This document shows, in pieces, positions 1-8,069 of a stretch of DNA of 64,000 nt. The notes below the pieces were generated by a model, which searched no databases, had not been told where the DNA came from, and saw only the letters and a program-made list of their open reading frames with translations. Origin of the DNA: Nocardioides immobilis (GTDB lineage Bacteria > Actinomycetota > Actinomycetes > Propionibacteriales > Nocardioidaceae); NCBI RefSeq assembly GCF_003515065.1, contig NZ_QXGH01000010.1, positions 62,001 to 126,000 on the forward strand, in the 5' to 3' direction. Made by a program: the position numbers and the translations under genes. How positions within the stretch are numbered: the first letter of the stretch is position 1; each line of letters opens with the position of its first letter.

Positions 1-1410
1 GGTTGACCAGCATGTCGACGTGGAAGAACGCGCCGGCGGGTGCGGCGAAGCGGCTCTCGAAGTCCGCCGGCGTCGTGACGACGCGGTCGACCTCGGCGTC
101 CAGGCCGTCGAGAAGCGGGTCGCCGAGCAGGTGACGGCCTCGGCGTACGGCGCCTTCGCGGTCTCCCAGCCCCCGTCCGGCCGCAGCGGCACGTTGGAGT
201 GGAGATAGAGCACGTCGCCGCCGTCGGGAGCGATGGTCGGGTCGACTGCGGAGAGCACGGCCATGTAGACCGGGGGATCGTCGATGTTCAGGCCGACCCG
301 CATCGCGCGACGTGGTCCTCCAGCGTCCCTGTCATGAGTGTGGCCTTGCGGACGTCGGCGTCGTCGCGGCGCGCGCGGCGCCTCTCGGCGGCCGGGAAGC
401 CCACCCGTCCGCCGACGGCGACATCGATCTTGAAGGCGGCGACGTTGATCGAGTTCGACGGCACCATCGCCACCCGGTTGTGCTCGGCGCGGGTCAGGTG
501 CTCGGGTGCGAGCAGCGGGCCGAACGTCACCTGCGGTGCGAGGTTCGACAGCACGCCGTGCCGGGCACGGAGCATCGTCCCGTCCTGCAGTCGTACGCCG
601 ACAGCCCGGCCATCCGCGACGACGATCTCTGCGACGGGGGAGCTCAGCCGCAGCTCGCCGCCGTGCTCCTCGAGGACCCCCTGCATCGCACGCGCCACGC
701 CGGACATGCCACCACGTGGCCGCAGTACGCCTGGTCCGCGGTGCACGCCCGCGAAACCGAGCACGTAGGCCGCTGCCGATGGCATCGGACGGACCGATCA
801 TGCTCGACCAGTAGGCCCACAGGCCGCGCATCGCATCGGACTCGAAGGTCTCGTCGATCCACTCGAAGGCGTTCAGGGAGGCGAGCTGGCCGAGCAGTCT
901 CCGAGTGGCCTTGTCGGGCCGGTGCCGCAGCAGGTAGCGGGCGAAGTCCCGCTTGCCCCACGCCGACGGGTGCTGGATGAACAGCTGGTCGACCAGGTCC
1001 ATGATCCAGTTAACCGGTCCCTGGAGGTCGGCGTAGGTGCGAGCGTCGGCGCGGGAGAAGTACCTGATCTCCTCGACCGCGCGGCGGACGTCGTGCCACA
1101 GCAGGAGGGTCTCGCCCTCCTCGTCGATCCAGCCGTAGGGATGGTCGAGCGGGATCGTCGCGTAGCCGTGGCGGGCCAGCCCGAGCTCGGTCGCGAGCGG
1201 TGTCTGCGCCATGAACATGTCGTCCATCGCGCCGAGGCTCAGGAGGTGCCCGGGGGCTTCGGGGAGGTAGGCGTGGCTGGCGGCGAGGCCGCCCGGGATC
1301 GCCAGCTGCTCGAGCACGCAGACCGATCGCCCCCGGGCCGCGACGGTGGCACCGGCCGACAGTCCGTTGTGACCGCCGCCGACCACGACGTAGTCGAACG
1401 TCTCGCTCAC
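1..1410 (-). pseudogene. Phytoene-desaturase-like FAD oxidoreductase, frameshifted, runs off the left edge
   Basis: A GTG start at 1410 opens a frame with an N-terminal FAD-binding motif (VVGGGHNGLSAG) typical of the phytoene dehydrogenase/amine-oxidase superfamily. The frame breaks near 775, where one base seems missing before AAYVLGFAG. It breaks again near 293 (before MRVGLNIDDPPVYM) and near 142 (before HLLGDPLLDGLD). Each downstream segment still reads as good family sequence, so the breaks are recent or are sequencing errors. The start overlaps the stop of the upstream membrane gene by GTGA, placing it last in the MceG-type operon. The family oxidises polyprenoid or related lipids, but the substrate here is unknown. 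The remaining C-terminal part lies outside the window. Confidence 0.75.
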
Positions 1411-2108
1411 GTGGGGACCGGGTCCTTCGCACGCAGCCTCCGGATCCATAGCGCCACGGCGGTCAGCGCGATGAAGGCGACGATGCCGGAGCCGACGTAC
1501 TGCCAGGTCCGGAACGGCTCGCCGTACCCTCCGATCGTGACGGCCCACCACAGCACCACCATTGCGGCGAAGCAGCCGTAGATGACCGGTGACTGAGCGA
1601 CAGCCGAGCGGCGGCGCAGCACCAGGGGTACGACGGCCAGCGGGATCACGTAGAGCGTCGTCGCCGCCAGCGCCTGGTAGAGCGGGTCGTCCCAGATGGT
1701 CTTCTGGTACTCCCAGGCCAGCACGAACATCGCTGTCCCGGCGAGGAGCAGCGTGTTCCACTGCGCCTGGGTGCCGTCAGGCAGGTACTCCTTGCGGCCG
1801 ACCTTCATCGCCTGGCCGAGGAAGACCAGCTCGAGGAGGAGCGCGGTGACCAGCCCGACCCAGAACAGCTTGAGGAACCAGTGGTCGTAGGTGTGGAACC
1901 AGGTGTCGAAGCGGACGACGACGCCGAGGTCGTGGGCGAACCAGAGGAACGTGCACGGGAGTGGGATCGAGATCCAGCCCTCGCGGCGGGTCATCAGGAC
2001 CGCCGTCACCATGGCGATGTTCTGCAGCACCATGGCCAGTCCGAAGCCGATCAGGATCGGCCCGGTGTGGTCGTCGATGGCGCCGAGGATCGCGCCGGGC
2101 TCATACAA
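1407..2108 (-). CDS. Uncharacterised multi-pass membrane protein, paralogue of its upstream neighbour
   Basis: The 233-residue product has about six hydrophobic segments and no recognised enzyme motif. It shares with the upstream protein the segment TYDHWF..LFW followed by a basic K.GR(K/D)E motif, so the two are paralogues from a tandem duplication. The best start is a TTG at 2108, which overlaps the stop of the upstream gene by 8 bases; no in-frame ATG lies nearby. The FAD-oxidoreductase frame follows with a GTGA overlap. Its position behind a MceG-type ATPase suggests, as inference only, a membrane partner for that ATPase. I know no functional assignment for this family. Confidence 0.7.
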   Translation of the reverse strand: MYEPGAILGAIDDHTGPILIGFGLAMVLQNIAMVTAVLMTRREGWISIPLPCTFLWFAHDLGVVVRFDTWFHTYDHWFLKLFWVGLVTALLLELVFLGQAMKVGRKEYLPDGTQAQWNTLLLAGTAMFVLAWEYQKTIWDDPLYQALAATTLYVIPLAVVPLVLRRRSAVAQSPVIYGCFAAMVVLWWAVTIGGYGEPFRTWQYVGSGIVAFIALTAVALWIRRLRAKDPVPT

Positions 2109-2838
2109 CGGCGGGCACCTTCCGGTCCGCCCAGGAGCTCGTGGGCGCGCCTGCGGCCTTCAGCTGGTGGACCACGACAAGACTCCAGATGCACGCCGCC
2201 ACGCAGATGCCGACGTAGGGCGCCGAGTGGAAGAAGTCGTCCTCGAAGAAGCCGATCGACGCGATCGAGTAGCAGAACGTCATCACGCTGAACGCCTGGT
2301 ACTCCAGCAGGGACATGCCCGCCGGGTTGTTCCTCCGGCGCGAGAGCAGTGCCGAGGCCGACGGGAGGCCCCAGAGCAACGTGCCCATGAACGAGAGCAG
2401 GAACAGCGGGTCGTCCAGGGCGCCCTTGATTAGCGACCAGCTGACCACTCCGGCTGCGAGCGCTCCCAGCATCCGCAGGCTGTGGGCCTTCTGGCTCTGC
2501 CCGGGCGAGAGCTCGTCGCGGCCGTACTTGATCGTCTGGACGAAGTAGATCGTCTCGGAGACGAACGTGACGATGATCGCGAACCAGAACAGCTGCATGA
2601 ACCAGTGGTCGTAGGTGCCGAACCAGTCGTCGTACCTGAGCAGGTAGTTGCCGTCGTGGGGCCACCACAGCACGGTCATCCACAGAGCCATCGGCGGGAC
2701 CCGGTCGCGGGCGCTCATCCGCGCGGCCTCGACGAAGAAGACCCACATCGCGACGATGGAGAGTCCCCCGATCAGGACGATCGGTACGGCGTTGTCGGTG
2801 ATGGCCGCCAGTGTGGCCTGCGGGTCGTAGCCGGCCAC
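2101..2838 (-). CDS. Uncharacterised multi-pass membrane protein next to the MceG-type ATPase
   Basis: This 245-residue integral membrane protein has about six membrane segments. It carries the paired motif GTYDHWFMQLFW and the charged motif KYGRDE, shared with the next gene. I choose the GTG at 2838, two bases after the ATPase stop at 2841; the open frame extends upstream but that part overlaps the ATPase coding sequence. The size and paired arrangement behind an ATPase resemble a two-permease ABC layout. However, the sequence is not recognisably YrbE/MlaE, the usual MceG partner, so a transport role is only a hypothesis. Confidence 0.7.
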   Translation of the reverse strand: MAGYDPQATLAAITDNAVPIVLIGGLSIVAMWVFFVEAARMSARDRVPPMALWMTVLWWPHDGNYLLRYDDWFGTYDHWFMQLFWFAIIVTFVSETIYFVQTIKYGRDELSPGQSQKAHSLRMLGALAAGVVSWSLIKGALDDPLFLLSFMGTLLWGLPSASALLSRRRNNPAGMSLLEYQAFSVMTFCYSIASIGFFEDDFFHSAPYVGICVAACIWSLVVVHQLKAAGAPTSSWADRKVPAVV

Positions 2839-2840
2839 GG

Positions 2841-3797
2841 TCAGACGCCGATGGCGCTCGGTGAGATCGAGTCGGTGAAGGACCCGGCCGGCGGGACCAC
2901 GCCGTTGGCGCGGCACCACTCACCGGGCGCGCGCTGGCTGCGGCGCGGGATGCCGTTGGAGGGCTCGAGCTGGAGTGGGATCGGCGGCAACGGCGGCAGC
3001 TCGTGACCCTCCTCGGCAGCCAGCTCGTCGGCGTCCTTCTCCTCGGACATGCCGATCGGACCGACCCGCTGCGCGTTGAGGAACTGGCGGACGACGGGCT
3101 CCTGGGAGCTCAACAGCATCTCGCGGGGTCCGAACATCGCCAGGTGCCGGTGGTAGAGCAGCCCGATGTTGTCCGGGATGGTCCGGGCGGTGTGGATGTC
3201 ATGGGTCACGATCAGGAACGTCGCGTCGATCTGGGCGTTGAGGTCGACGAAGAGCTGGTTGATGAACGAGGTGCGGACCGGGTCGAGGCCGGAGTCCGGC
3301 TCGTCGATCAGGAGGATCTCGGGGTCGAGGACGAGCGCGCGGGCCAGGCCAGCCCGCTTGCGCATGCCGCCCGAGATCTCGCCCGGCAGCTTCATCTCGG
3401 CTCCCTTGAGCCCGACCAGGTCCATCTTCTCCATCACGATGCCGCGGATCTCGGTCTCGCCCTTGTTGGTGTGCTCCCGCAGCGGGAAGGCCACGTTGTC
3501 GTAGAGGCTCATCGAGCCGAACATCGCGCCGTCCTGGAAGAGCACCCCGAACAGCTGCCGGATCTCGAAGAGCTCGGCGCGGCTGCATCCGGCGATGTCC
3601 GTGCCCTCGATGATGACCGACCCCCGGTCCGGCTTGAGCAGGCCGATCAGCGTCTTGAGGAGGACGGACTTCCCCGTGCCCGACGGGCCCAGCATCACCG
3701 AGATCTCGCCGGCCGGGAGCGTGAGCGACACGTCGTCCCAGATCATCTGGCGCCCGAAGCTCTTGGTGAGGTGCTCGATCTTGATCTCGATGCCCAT
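2841..3797 (-). CDS. mceG-like: MceG/MlaF-type ABC transporter ATPase
   Basis: The 318-residue protein carries Walker A GPSGTGKS, the signature ISGGMRKR characteristic of Mce/Mla ATPases rather than the usual LSGGQ, and Walker B ILLIDEPDSGLDP with the H-loop VTHD. MceG energises Mce lipid or steroid import in actinobacteria. The proline-rich C-terminal tail (about residues 265-318) is longer than in MlaF. No mce or yrbE genes are visible in the window; two paralogous membrane proteins follow instead. The ATG at 3797 opens the operon, and an AT-rich inverted repeat lies about 20 bases upstream. Confidence 0.88.
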   Translation of the reverse strand: MGIEIKIEHLTKSFGRQMIWDDVSLTLPAGEISVMLGPSGTGKSVLLKTLIGLLKPDRGSVIIEGTDIAGCSRAELFEIRQLFGVLFQDGAMFGSMSLYDNVAFPLREHTNKGETEIRGIVMEKMDLVGLKGAEMKLPGEISGGMRKRAGLARALVLDPEILLIDEPDSGLDPVRTSFINQLFVDLNAQIDATFLIVTHDIHTARTIPDNIGLLYHRHLAMFGPREMLLSSQEPVVRQFLNAQRVGPIGMSEEKDADELAAEEGHELPPLPPIPLQLEPSNGIPRRSQRAPGEWCRANGVVPPAGSFTDSISPSAIGV

Positions 3798-3814
3798 GAC
3801 ACTCCCGCGTGCAG

Positions 3815-3838
3815 ATTAATGATCCTAGTGATCTTAAT
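3815..3838. promoter_or_regulatory. Inverted repeat upstream of the MceG-type operon, possible operator
   Basis: The sequence reads ATTAATGATC-CTAG-TGATCTTAAT, an imperfect palindrome with TTAA ends and inner GATC blocks. It lies directly upstream of the ATPase start. Its ends resemble the TTAAG/CTTAA arms of the palindrome at 7261-7287, so the same TetR protein could bind both. This is inferred from sequence resemblance only. Confidence 0.4.
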
Positions 3839-3906
3839 ACTCGCTGGCAGGATGCGCGGCGTCAACCGGCGAAGGTTCGGACGGGGCCATCTGACGGGGT
3901 CGGCGC

Positions 3907-3935
3907 TTGACCGAAGCTCGGCGGCGACCTAAATT
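3907..3935 (+). promoter_or_regulatory. Sigma70-like promoter for the DUF1059/carotenoid oxygenase operon
   Basis: TTGACC at 3907-3912 and TAAATT at 3930-3935 are separated by 17 bases. They lie 50 bases upstream of the ATG at 3986. This is the best consensus-like promoter in this intergenic region and is divergent from the MceG-type operon. Confidence 0.5.
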
Positions 3936-3985
3936 GAGACAGACAGATTCAGAAACCTGACGAGCCAGCGACAGTGGTGACCGCG

Positions 3986-4132
3986 ATGAAGACCAGACTG
4001 ACGTGTCCGTGTGGCCACCGCATCACCGCGGTGGACGAGGACGACCTGGTGTCGCAGACCCAGCAGCACCTCGCCGAGGAGCATCCCGGTCACGAGTACG
4101 ACCGCGAGCAGATCCTCTTCATCGCGAGCTGA
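3986..4132 (+). CDS. DUF1059 small protein
   Basis: This 48-residue protein begins MKTRLTCPCGHRIT and ends HEYDREQILFIAS. It fits the whole DUF1059 family pattern: an N-terminal CPCG knuckle, an E/D-rich middle with QQHLAEEHPG, and the terminal REQIL motif. The family is uncharacterised; the single CxCG and His residues could bind metal, but this is unproven. It is the first gene of the plus-strand operon and is followed after 25 bases by the carotenoid oxygenase gene, whose own ribosome site AAGGAGC lies in the gap. Confidence 0.8.
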   Translation: MKTRLTCPCGHRITAVDEDDLVSQTQQHLAEEHPGHEYDREQILFIAS

Positions 4133-4157
4133 CAGCCGGCCGATACAAGGAGCAGCG

Positions 4158-5651
4158 ATGAGCTACAACCTCCCGACCGAGAACTCGCTGCGTGGGCCGT
4201 TCCAGCCCATGCGGTTCGAGGCCACGGTGGACGAGTGCATCGTCACCCACGGCGAGATCCCGAAGGATCTGGCCGGTGGGTTCTACCGCGTCGGGCCGAC
4301 GTGGAAGCGGCCCACCAAGCAGGGCCCGAACCCGCTGCTCAGCATGGACGGCATGGTCCAGGCGATCACGTTCGAGGACGGCGTGGCCAACTTCAAGAAC
4401 CGCTGGGTGCGGACGCCGAAGTACGTGCTCGAGGAGGCGCGGAAGCAGGGCATGTTCGAGTGGCAGGACGGCGGCTTCGGCGACTGGCGCGACACGGCGT
4501 ACGGCGAAGTGAAGCGCGACCTGGGCAACCAGGGTGTGTCGCGCGGCGTCGCCAACATCAACATCTTCCCCTTCGCCGGCGAGATGCTCGCCGCGAGCGA
4601 GCAGGGTGGCCCCCCGATCGCGATCGACCCGATCACGCTTGAGACCCGTGGGATCGTGCCGTGGTCGCCCAAGCTGAGCTCGGGCCTGCACACCCCAGCG
4701 GCGTACGGCGACGCGACCTTCTCCGCGCACCCGAAGTGGGACCCGGACACCGGCGTCCTCTACGGCTGGACCTACAGCGACGAGGCGCCGTACGTCGTCA
4801 TGCACTACGTCAGCCCCGACGGCAGCGTCGACACCCGCGAGCTGTGGGACGCGCCGTACAACACGGTGGCGCACGACATCTGGCTGACGCCGGAGTGGGT
4901 CGTGATGCCGTTCCAGCCCTTCCTGGCCGACAAGAAGCGGTTCGAGAAGGACCTCAACATCTGGGAGTGGAACCCCGAGCTCCCGATCGTCATCGCGCTC
5001 ATCCCGCGCCACGACCTGCACGGCGAGATCCGCTGGATCACGACCGACCTGCCGGCGCAGTACATCATGCACACGATGTCGGCCAATGTCGTCGGCAACG
5101 AGCTCCAGCTCGACGGGCCGATCTTCAACCGGCCGCCGTTCCCCTTCGAGCAGGACTTCACGGCAGGTGACGACATCGCCCTGTTCTTCTCGATCGCCAA
5201 GAGCAACCTGGGCCGCTGGACCATCGACCTCGAGACGGGGAAGGCGAAGTCCGAGCAGCTGTCGGACCGCCCCTCGGAGCTGCCCAAGGTCGACGAGCGC
5301 TTCTACGGCAAGGGCTACGAGTGGGGCTACCAGGTGGGTGGCGTGGTCAAGCGCAGCGGCATGAAGATGAACAACCTGACCGTTACCAACATGAAGACCA
5401 TGGCGGAGTCGACCTACCAGATCCGCGACAACGAGCCGGCTGCCGTCCTGGAGGCGACCTTTGCGCCCCGCAAGATCGACTCCCCCGAGGGCGACGGCTA
5501 CATCATCGTCCCGGTCTCGTGGTGGGCCGAGAAGCGCGGTGAGTACCTCATCTTCGACACCGACGACGTGAGCGACGGCCCGATCTGCCGGATCGAGCTG
5601 CCCTTCCAGATCGGCTGGACCCCGCACGGCCACTGGATGGACTTCCGATGA
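4158..5651 (+). CDS. Carotenoid-cleavage/lignostilbene-type dioxygenase (RPE65 family)
   Basis: The 497-residue protein matches the carotenoid oxygenase family in length and layout. Four conserved His residues that hold the catalytic Fe(II) are visible: His191 (FSAHPKWD), His239 (VAHDIWLTPEW), His305 (IMHTMSANV) and a C-terminal His at 490 or 492 (TPHGHWMDF). The family cleaves conjugated or aryl-conjugated C=C bonds with O2. The ATG at 4158 has AAGGAGC upstream; a longer open frame only absorbs the DUF1059 gene. The stop overlaps the next membrane gene by ATGA. The substrate is unknown; neighbours suggest a polyene, stilbene or terpenoid. Confidence 0.92.
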   Translation: MSYNLPTENSLRGPFQPMRFEATVDECIVTHGEIPKDLAGGFYRVGPTWKRPTKQGPNPLLSMDGMVQAITFEDGVANFKNRWVRTPKYVLEEARKQGMFEWQDGGFGDWRDTAYGEVKRDLGNQGVSRGVANINIFPFAGEMLAASEQGGPPIAIDPITLETRGIVPWSPKLSSGLHTPAAYGDATFSAHPKWDPDTGVLYGWTYSDEAPYVVMHYVSPDGSVDTRELWDAPYNTVAHDIWLTPEWVVMPFQPFLADKKRFEKDLNIWEWNPELPIVIALIPRHDLHGEIRWITTDLPAQYIMHTMSANVVGNELQLDGPIFNRPPFPFEQDFTAGDDIALFFSIAKSNLGRWTIDLETGKAKSEQLSDRPSELPKVDERFYGKGYEWGYQVGGVVKRSGMKMNNLTVTNMKTMAESTYQIRDNEPAAVLEATFAPRKIDSPEGDGYIIVPVSWWAEKRGEYLIFDTDDVSDGPICRIELPFQIGWTPHGHWMDFR

Positions 5652-6421
5652 GCAACATCACTCCCGCGCAGTTCGTCCACCACAAGGTCCAGCTCGGCCT
5701 GTGGGCCTGCGGCGTCGGGTTCGGGGTGCTGTTCTTCGTCGGTCTCGCCCCGCTCTCGGGGTTCATCCCGCCGCCGTCCCCGGAGTTGTCGGGGGCCGAG
5801 CTGCTGGCCAAGTACGGCGACAACCTCAACCTCGTCAAGCTCGGCATCGTCGTCGGGCTGCTGGGAGCGACGCTGCTGGTCCCGTGGTCCGCACTCGTGG
5901 CGATCCAGACCGCGCGCCTGGAGGAGGGGCGCCGCTTCCCGCTGTGGGGGATATTCTCCGCCATGGCCGGCTGCGTGAACGCGGTCGCCTTCATCCTGCC
6001 GTTCATCTTCTGGGCGGGTGCTTACTACCGGGCCGACCGGTCGCCGGAGCTGGTCCAGCTGATCAGCGACATGACCTGGATCGAGTTCCTGCTGTTCTTC
6101 CCGACCTTCAGCATGCAGCTGTTCTGCCTGGCGATGGCCGGCCTCACCCAGCGCCAGGGGCCTGAGGTGTTCCCGCGGTGGTTCTACTACCTCAACCTGT
6201 GGATGGCCCTCGTCGGCTCGACCGGCATCCTGGCCATCTTCTTCTTCTCCGGGCCGTTCGCGTGGAACGGAGCCGTCGGGTTCTACCTTCCGGTCGGCTC
6301 CTACGTGCCGTTCCTGCTCATCACCTGGTGGCAGTTCTACCGGGCGATCAAGGCGGAGAAGCGGTACTACGAGGAGCTGGCAGCAGGCGACGAGCCACGG
6401 GTCGAGCCGGCGCTGGTGTGA
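5648..6421 (+). CDS. Uncharacterised membrane protein, PPPSP/GPFAWNG family, copy 1
   Basis: The 257-residue product has about six hydrophobic segments. It shows the hallmarks of a family repeated through this region: FIPPPSPELSGAEL after the first membrane segment, then FPRWFYYLNLW, and GPFAWNGAVGFYLP before the last one. The start lies in the ATGA overlap with the carotenoid oxygenase stop, so the two are translationally coupled and probably act together. I recognise no functional assignment for this family. Copies at 7329, 8062, 8795 and 12567, and a remnant at 10719, share the same motifs. Confidence 0.75.
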   Translation: MSNITPAQFVHHKVQLGLWACGVGFGVLFFVGLAPLSGFIPPPSPELSGAELLAKYGDNLNLVKLGIVVGLLGATLLVPWSALVAIQTARLEEGRRFPLWGIFSAMAGCVNAVAFILPFIFWAGAYYRADRSPELVQLISDMTWIEFLLFFPTFSMQLFCLAMAGLTQRQGPEVFPRWFYYLNLWMALVGSTGILAIFFFSGPFAWNGAVGFYLPVGSYVPFLLITWWQFYRAIKAEKRYYEELAAGDEPRVEPALV

Positions 6422-6427
6422 GCCGCG

Positions 6428-6449
6428 AGGAGGTCGCCTCCTTCTCCTT
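6428..6449 (+). terminator. Short hairpin and pyrimidine tract after the oxygenase operon
   Basis: AGGAGG-TCG-CCTCCT (6428-6442) forms a 6-bp stem just after the stop at 6421. It is followed by TCTCCTT, a weak T-rich tail. It lies between converging genes, so a terminator is plausible but the stem is short. Confidence 0.35.
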
Positions 6450-6477
6450 GCCGATAGCAGCCTCGCCTGCAGCGTTG

Positions 6478-7164
6478 CTACCCACGCTCCGCGGACGCGT
6501 CGCCGGCCGTCGGTCGAGGTCGGTGGGCCACTCCGCGCAACAGCATCTGGGTGAGCTCCTCGATCTCGCGATCCCGGCCCGGCCGGGGCTGCCCGGCGGG
6601 GAAGACCCAGGCGTCGAAGACCACGACGGAGAGGATCGCGCCGATGGCGACGGCGACGGTCACGGGTGAGTCGAGTGCGTCCCAGCCCCGGGCGGACGCG
6701 TGCTCGTCGAGGAGGGTGCGGATCAGCGTGAGCAGCGACGCCAGCTGCTCGACGACGCGGTCGGCCACCTCGGTCAGTGCCCGGTCGCCGTCCTTGGCTC
6801 GCGCCGCCATCAGCGTGTGCAGGACCTCACGGTGCTCCGAAGCGAGCGCGTAGAAGCCCTCGACGAAGGTCCTTGTCATCTCGTACTCGTCGACCGACTC
6901 GAGGGGGTCCTCCCGCCACGACGCGGCCCACGCGTTTGCGAAGTCGGTGAACGGGGCGAGGAGCGAGATCTCGAACAGCTCAGCCTTGGAGCCGAAGTGG
7001 CGGAAGATCACCGGCTCGGCGACCCGAGCGCGGTCAGCGATCTCTCGCGTCTTGGTGCCGCGGTACCCCTGGGTGGTGAACAGGTCGTGTGCCGCGCGCA
7101 GCACGAGCGCACGGACCTCCTCCGGGGTACGCCTCGTCCGGCGATCCTTCGCGCCTGCGCCCAT
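6478..7164 (-). CDS. TetR-family transcriptional regulator
   Basis: The 228-residue protein has an N-terminal TetR DNA-binding domain: LVLRAAHDLFTTQGYRGTKT, then the recognition helix region EPVIFRHFGSKAELF. The C-terminal ligand domain is not assignable. The ATG at 7164 is preferred because GAGAAGG precedes it; upstream codons give a longer frame without a better ribosome site. It is divergent from the membrane-protein operon starting at 7329, with a 27-bp palindrome between them, so it probably represses that operon and may also control itself. Confidence 0.88.
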   Translation of the reverse strand: MGAGAKDRRTRRTPEEVRALVLRAAHDLFTTQGYRGTKTREIADRARVAEPVIFRHFGSKAELFEISLLAPFTDFANAWAASWREDPLESVDEYEMTRTFVEGFYALASEHREVLHTLMAARAKDGDRALTEVADRVVEQLASLLTLIRTLLDEHASARGWDALDSPVTVAVAIGAILSVVVFDAWVFPAGQPRPGRDREIEELTQMLLRGVAHRPRPTAGDASAERG

Positions 7165-7260
7165 CGGTCCCTTCTCCGTCTCGTCGTGCGCCACCGTACG
7201 GCGCCCTGGCGCGGCCTTCCAACTATTTAGAGTCACGCTGTTCCAAAAGTAGCGGTGGGC

Positions 7261-7287
7261 GGTTAAGTTAGTGCCACTATCTTAACC
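7261..7287. promoter_or_regulatory. 27-bp near-perfect palindrome, probable TetR operator
   Basis: The outer arms GGTTAAG and CTTAACC and the inner arms TAGTG and CACTA form one palindrome, broken only by the T/T pair beside the inner arms and the central C. It lies 42 bases upstream of the ATG at 7329 and on the upstream side of the divergent TetR gene. Its length and symmetry fit a TetR dimer site. Confidence 0.65.
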
Positions 7288-7328
7288 GGATCCGTCGGGT
7301 CGACGGGTCCCCGAGCACGGAGCTGGTC

Positions 7329-8069
7329 ATGGCAAAGAACGTCGAACTCGAGTCCGGCCTGATGAAGGCAGCGGTCTGGTCGGGAATCGTGCTGATCGTG
7401 GCGATGGTGATCGCCCAAGGGGCGCTCATGCACTTCATCCCACCTCCGTCGCCGGACCTCACGGCCCAGGAGATCGCGGACCGCTTCATCGAGCGCAAGA
7501 ACGAGATCCGGCTCGGAAGCCTCATCCAGTGCATGGCGTGGTCGTTCTGGGCGACGTGGACGATGGCAATCACGGTCCTGATCCGCAGGATGGAGGGCGG
7601 CTTCCCGATCCTGAGCTACTGCTCACTTGCCCTGAACGGGGGCGGTTACGTGTTCTTCATCCTCATCCCGATGACGTGGGCGGTCATCGCCTTCCGTCCC
7701 GAGACGCTCGACCCGGAGATCATCCAGATCATGAACGACTGGGTGTGGTTCGACTTCCTCTTCACCTGGCCGCCGTTCGCCGTCTTCATGGCGATCATCG
7801 GCGTCGCGATCTTGAAGGACCGCAACGTGCCGGCGATCTATCCGCGTTGGGTCGCCTACCTCAACTTCTGGTGCGCGATCCTCATCTTCCCGGCCGGGCT
7901 GATCGCCTTCTTCCACACCGGCCCGTTTGCGTACGACGGCGTCGGCGCGTTCTGGATCCCGTTCGCCGTCTTCTTCGGCTGGATGATTGCGATGAGCGCG
8001 ACCACGCTGCAGGCGATCAACCGACAGAAGCAGGTCCAGGCCGAGTCGGCGGATCCGGTCCATGTCTGA
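7329..8069 (+). CDS. Uncharacterised membrane protein, PPPSP/GPFAWNG family, copy 2
   Basis: This 246-residue membrane protein carries the family motifs FIPPPSPDLTAQEIADRF, IYPRWVAYLNFW and GPFAYDGVGAFWIP, and about six membrane segments. The loop after the first membrane helix is charged (ERKNEIRLG), as in the other copies. It opens a four-gene operon: the next copy starts inside its last codons (8062), another follows, and an acyl-CoA dehydrogenase ends the run. The palindrome at 7261-7287 lies in its promoter region. Function unknown. Confidence 0.75.
   Translation: MAKNVELESGLMKAAVWSGIVLIVAMVIAQGALMHFIPPPSPDLTAQEIADRFIERKNEIRLGSLIQCMAWSFWATWTMAITVLIRRMEGGFPILSYCSLALNGGGYVFFILIPMTWAVIAFRPETLDPEIIQIMNDWVWFDFLFTWPPFAVFMAIIGVAILKDRNVPAIYPRWVAYLNFWCAILIFPAGLIAFFHTGPFAYDGVGAFWIPFAVFFGWMIAMSATTLQAINRQKQVQAESADPVHV

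Noticed and set aside
4119..5633. Open frame of 504 codons antisense to the carotenoid oxygenase
   Set aside because: The sense strand carries all iron ligands; the antisense product has no family features.
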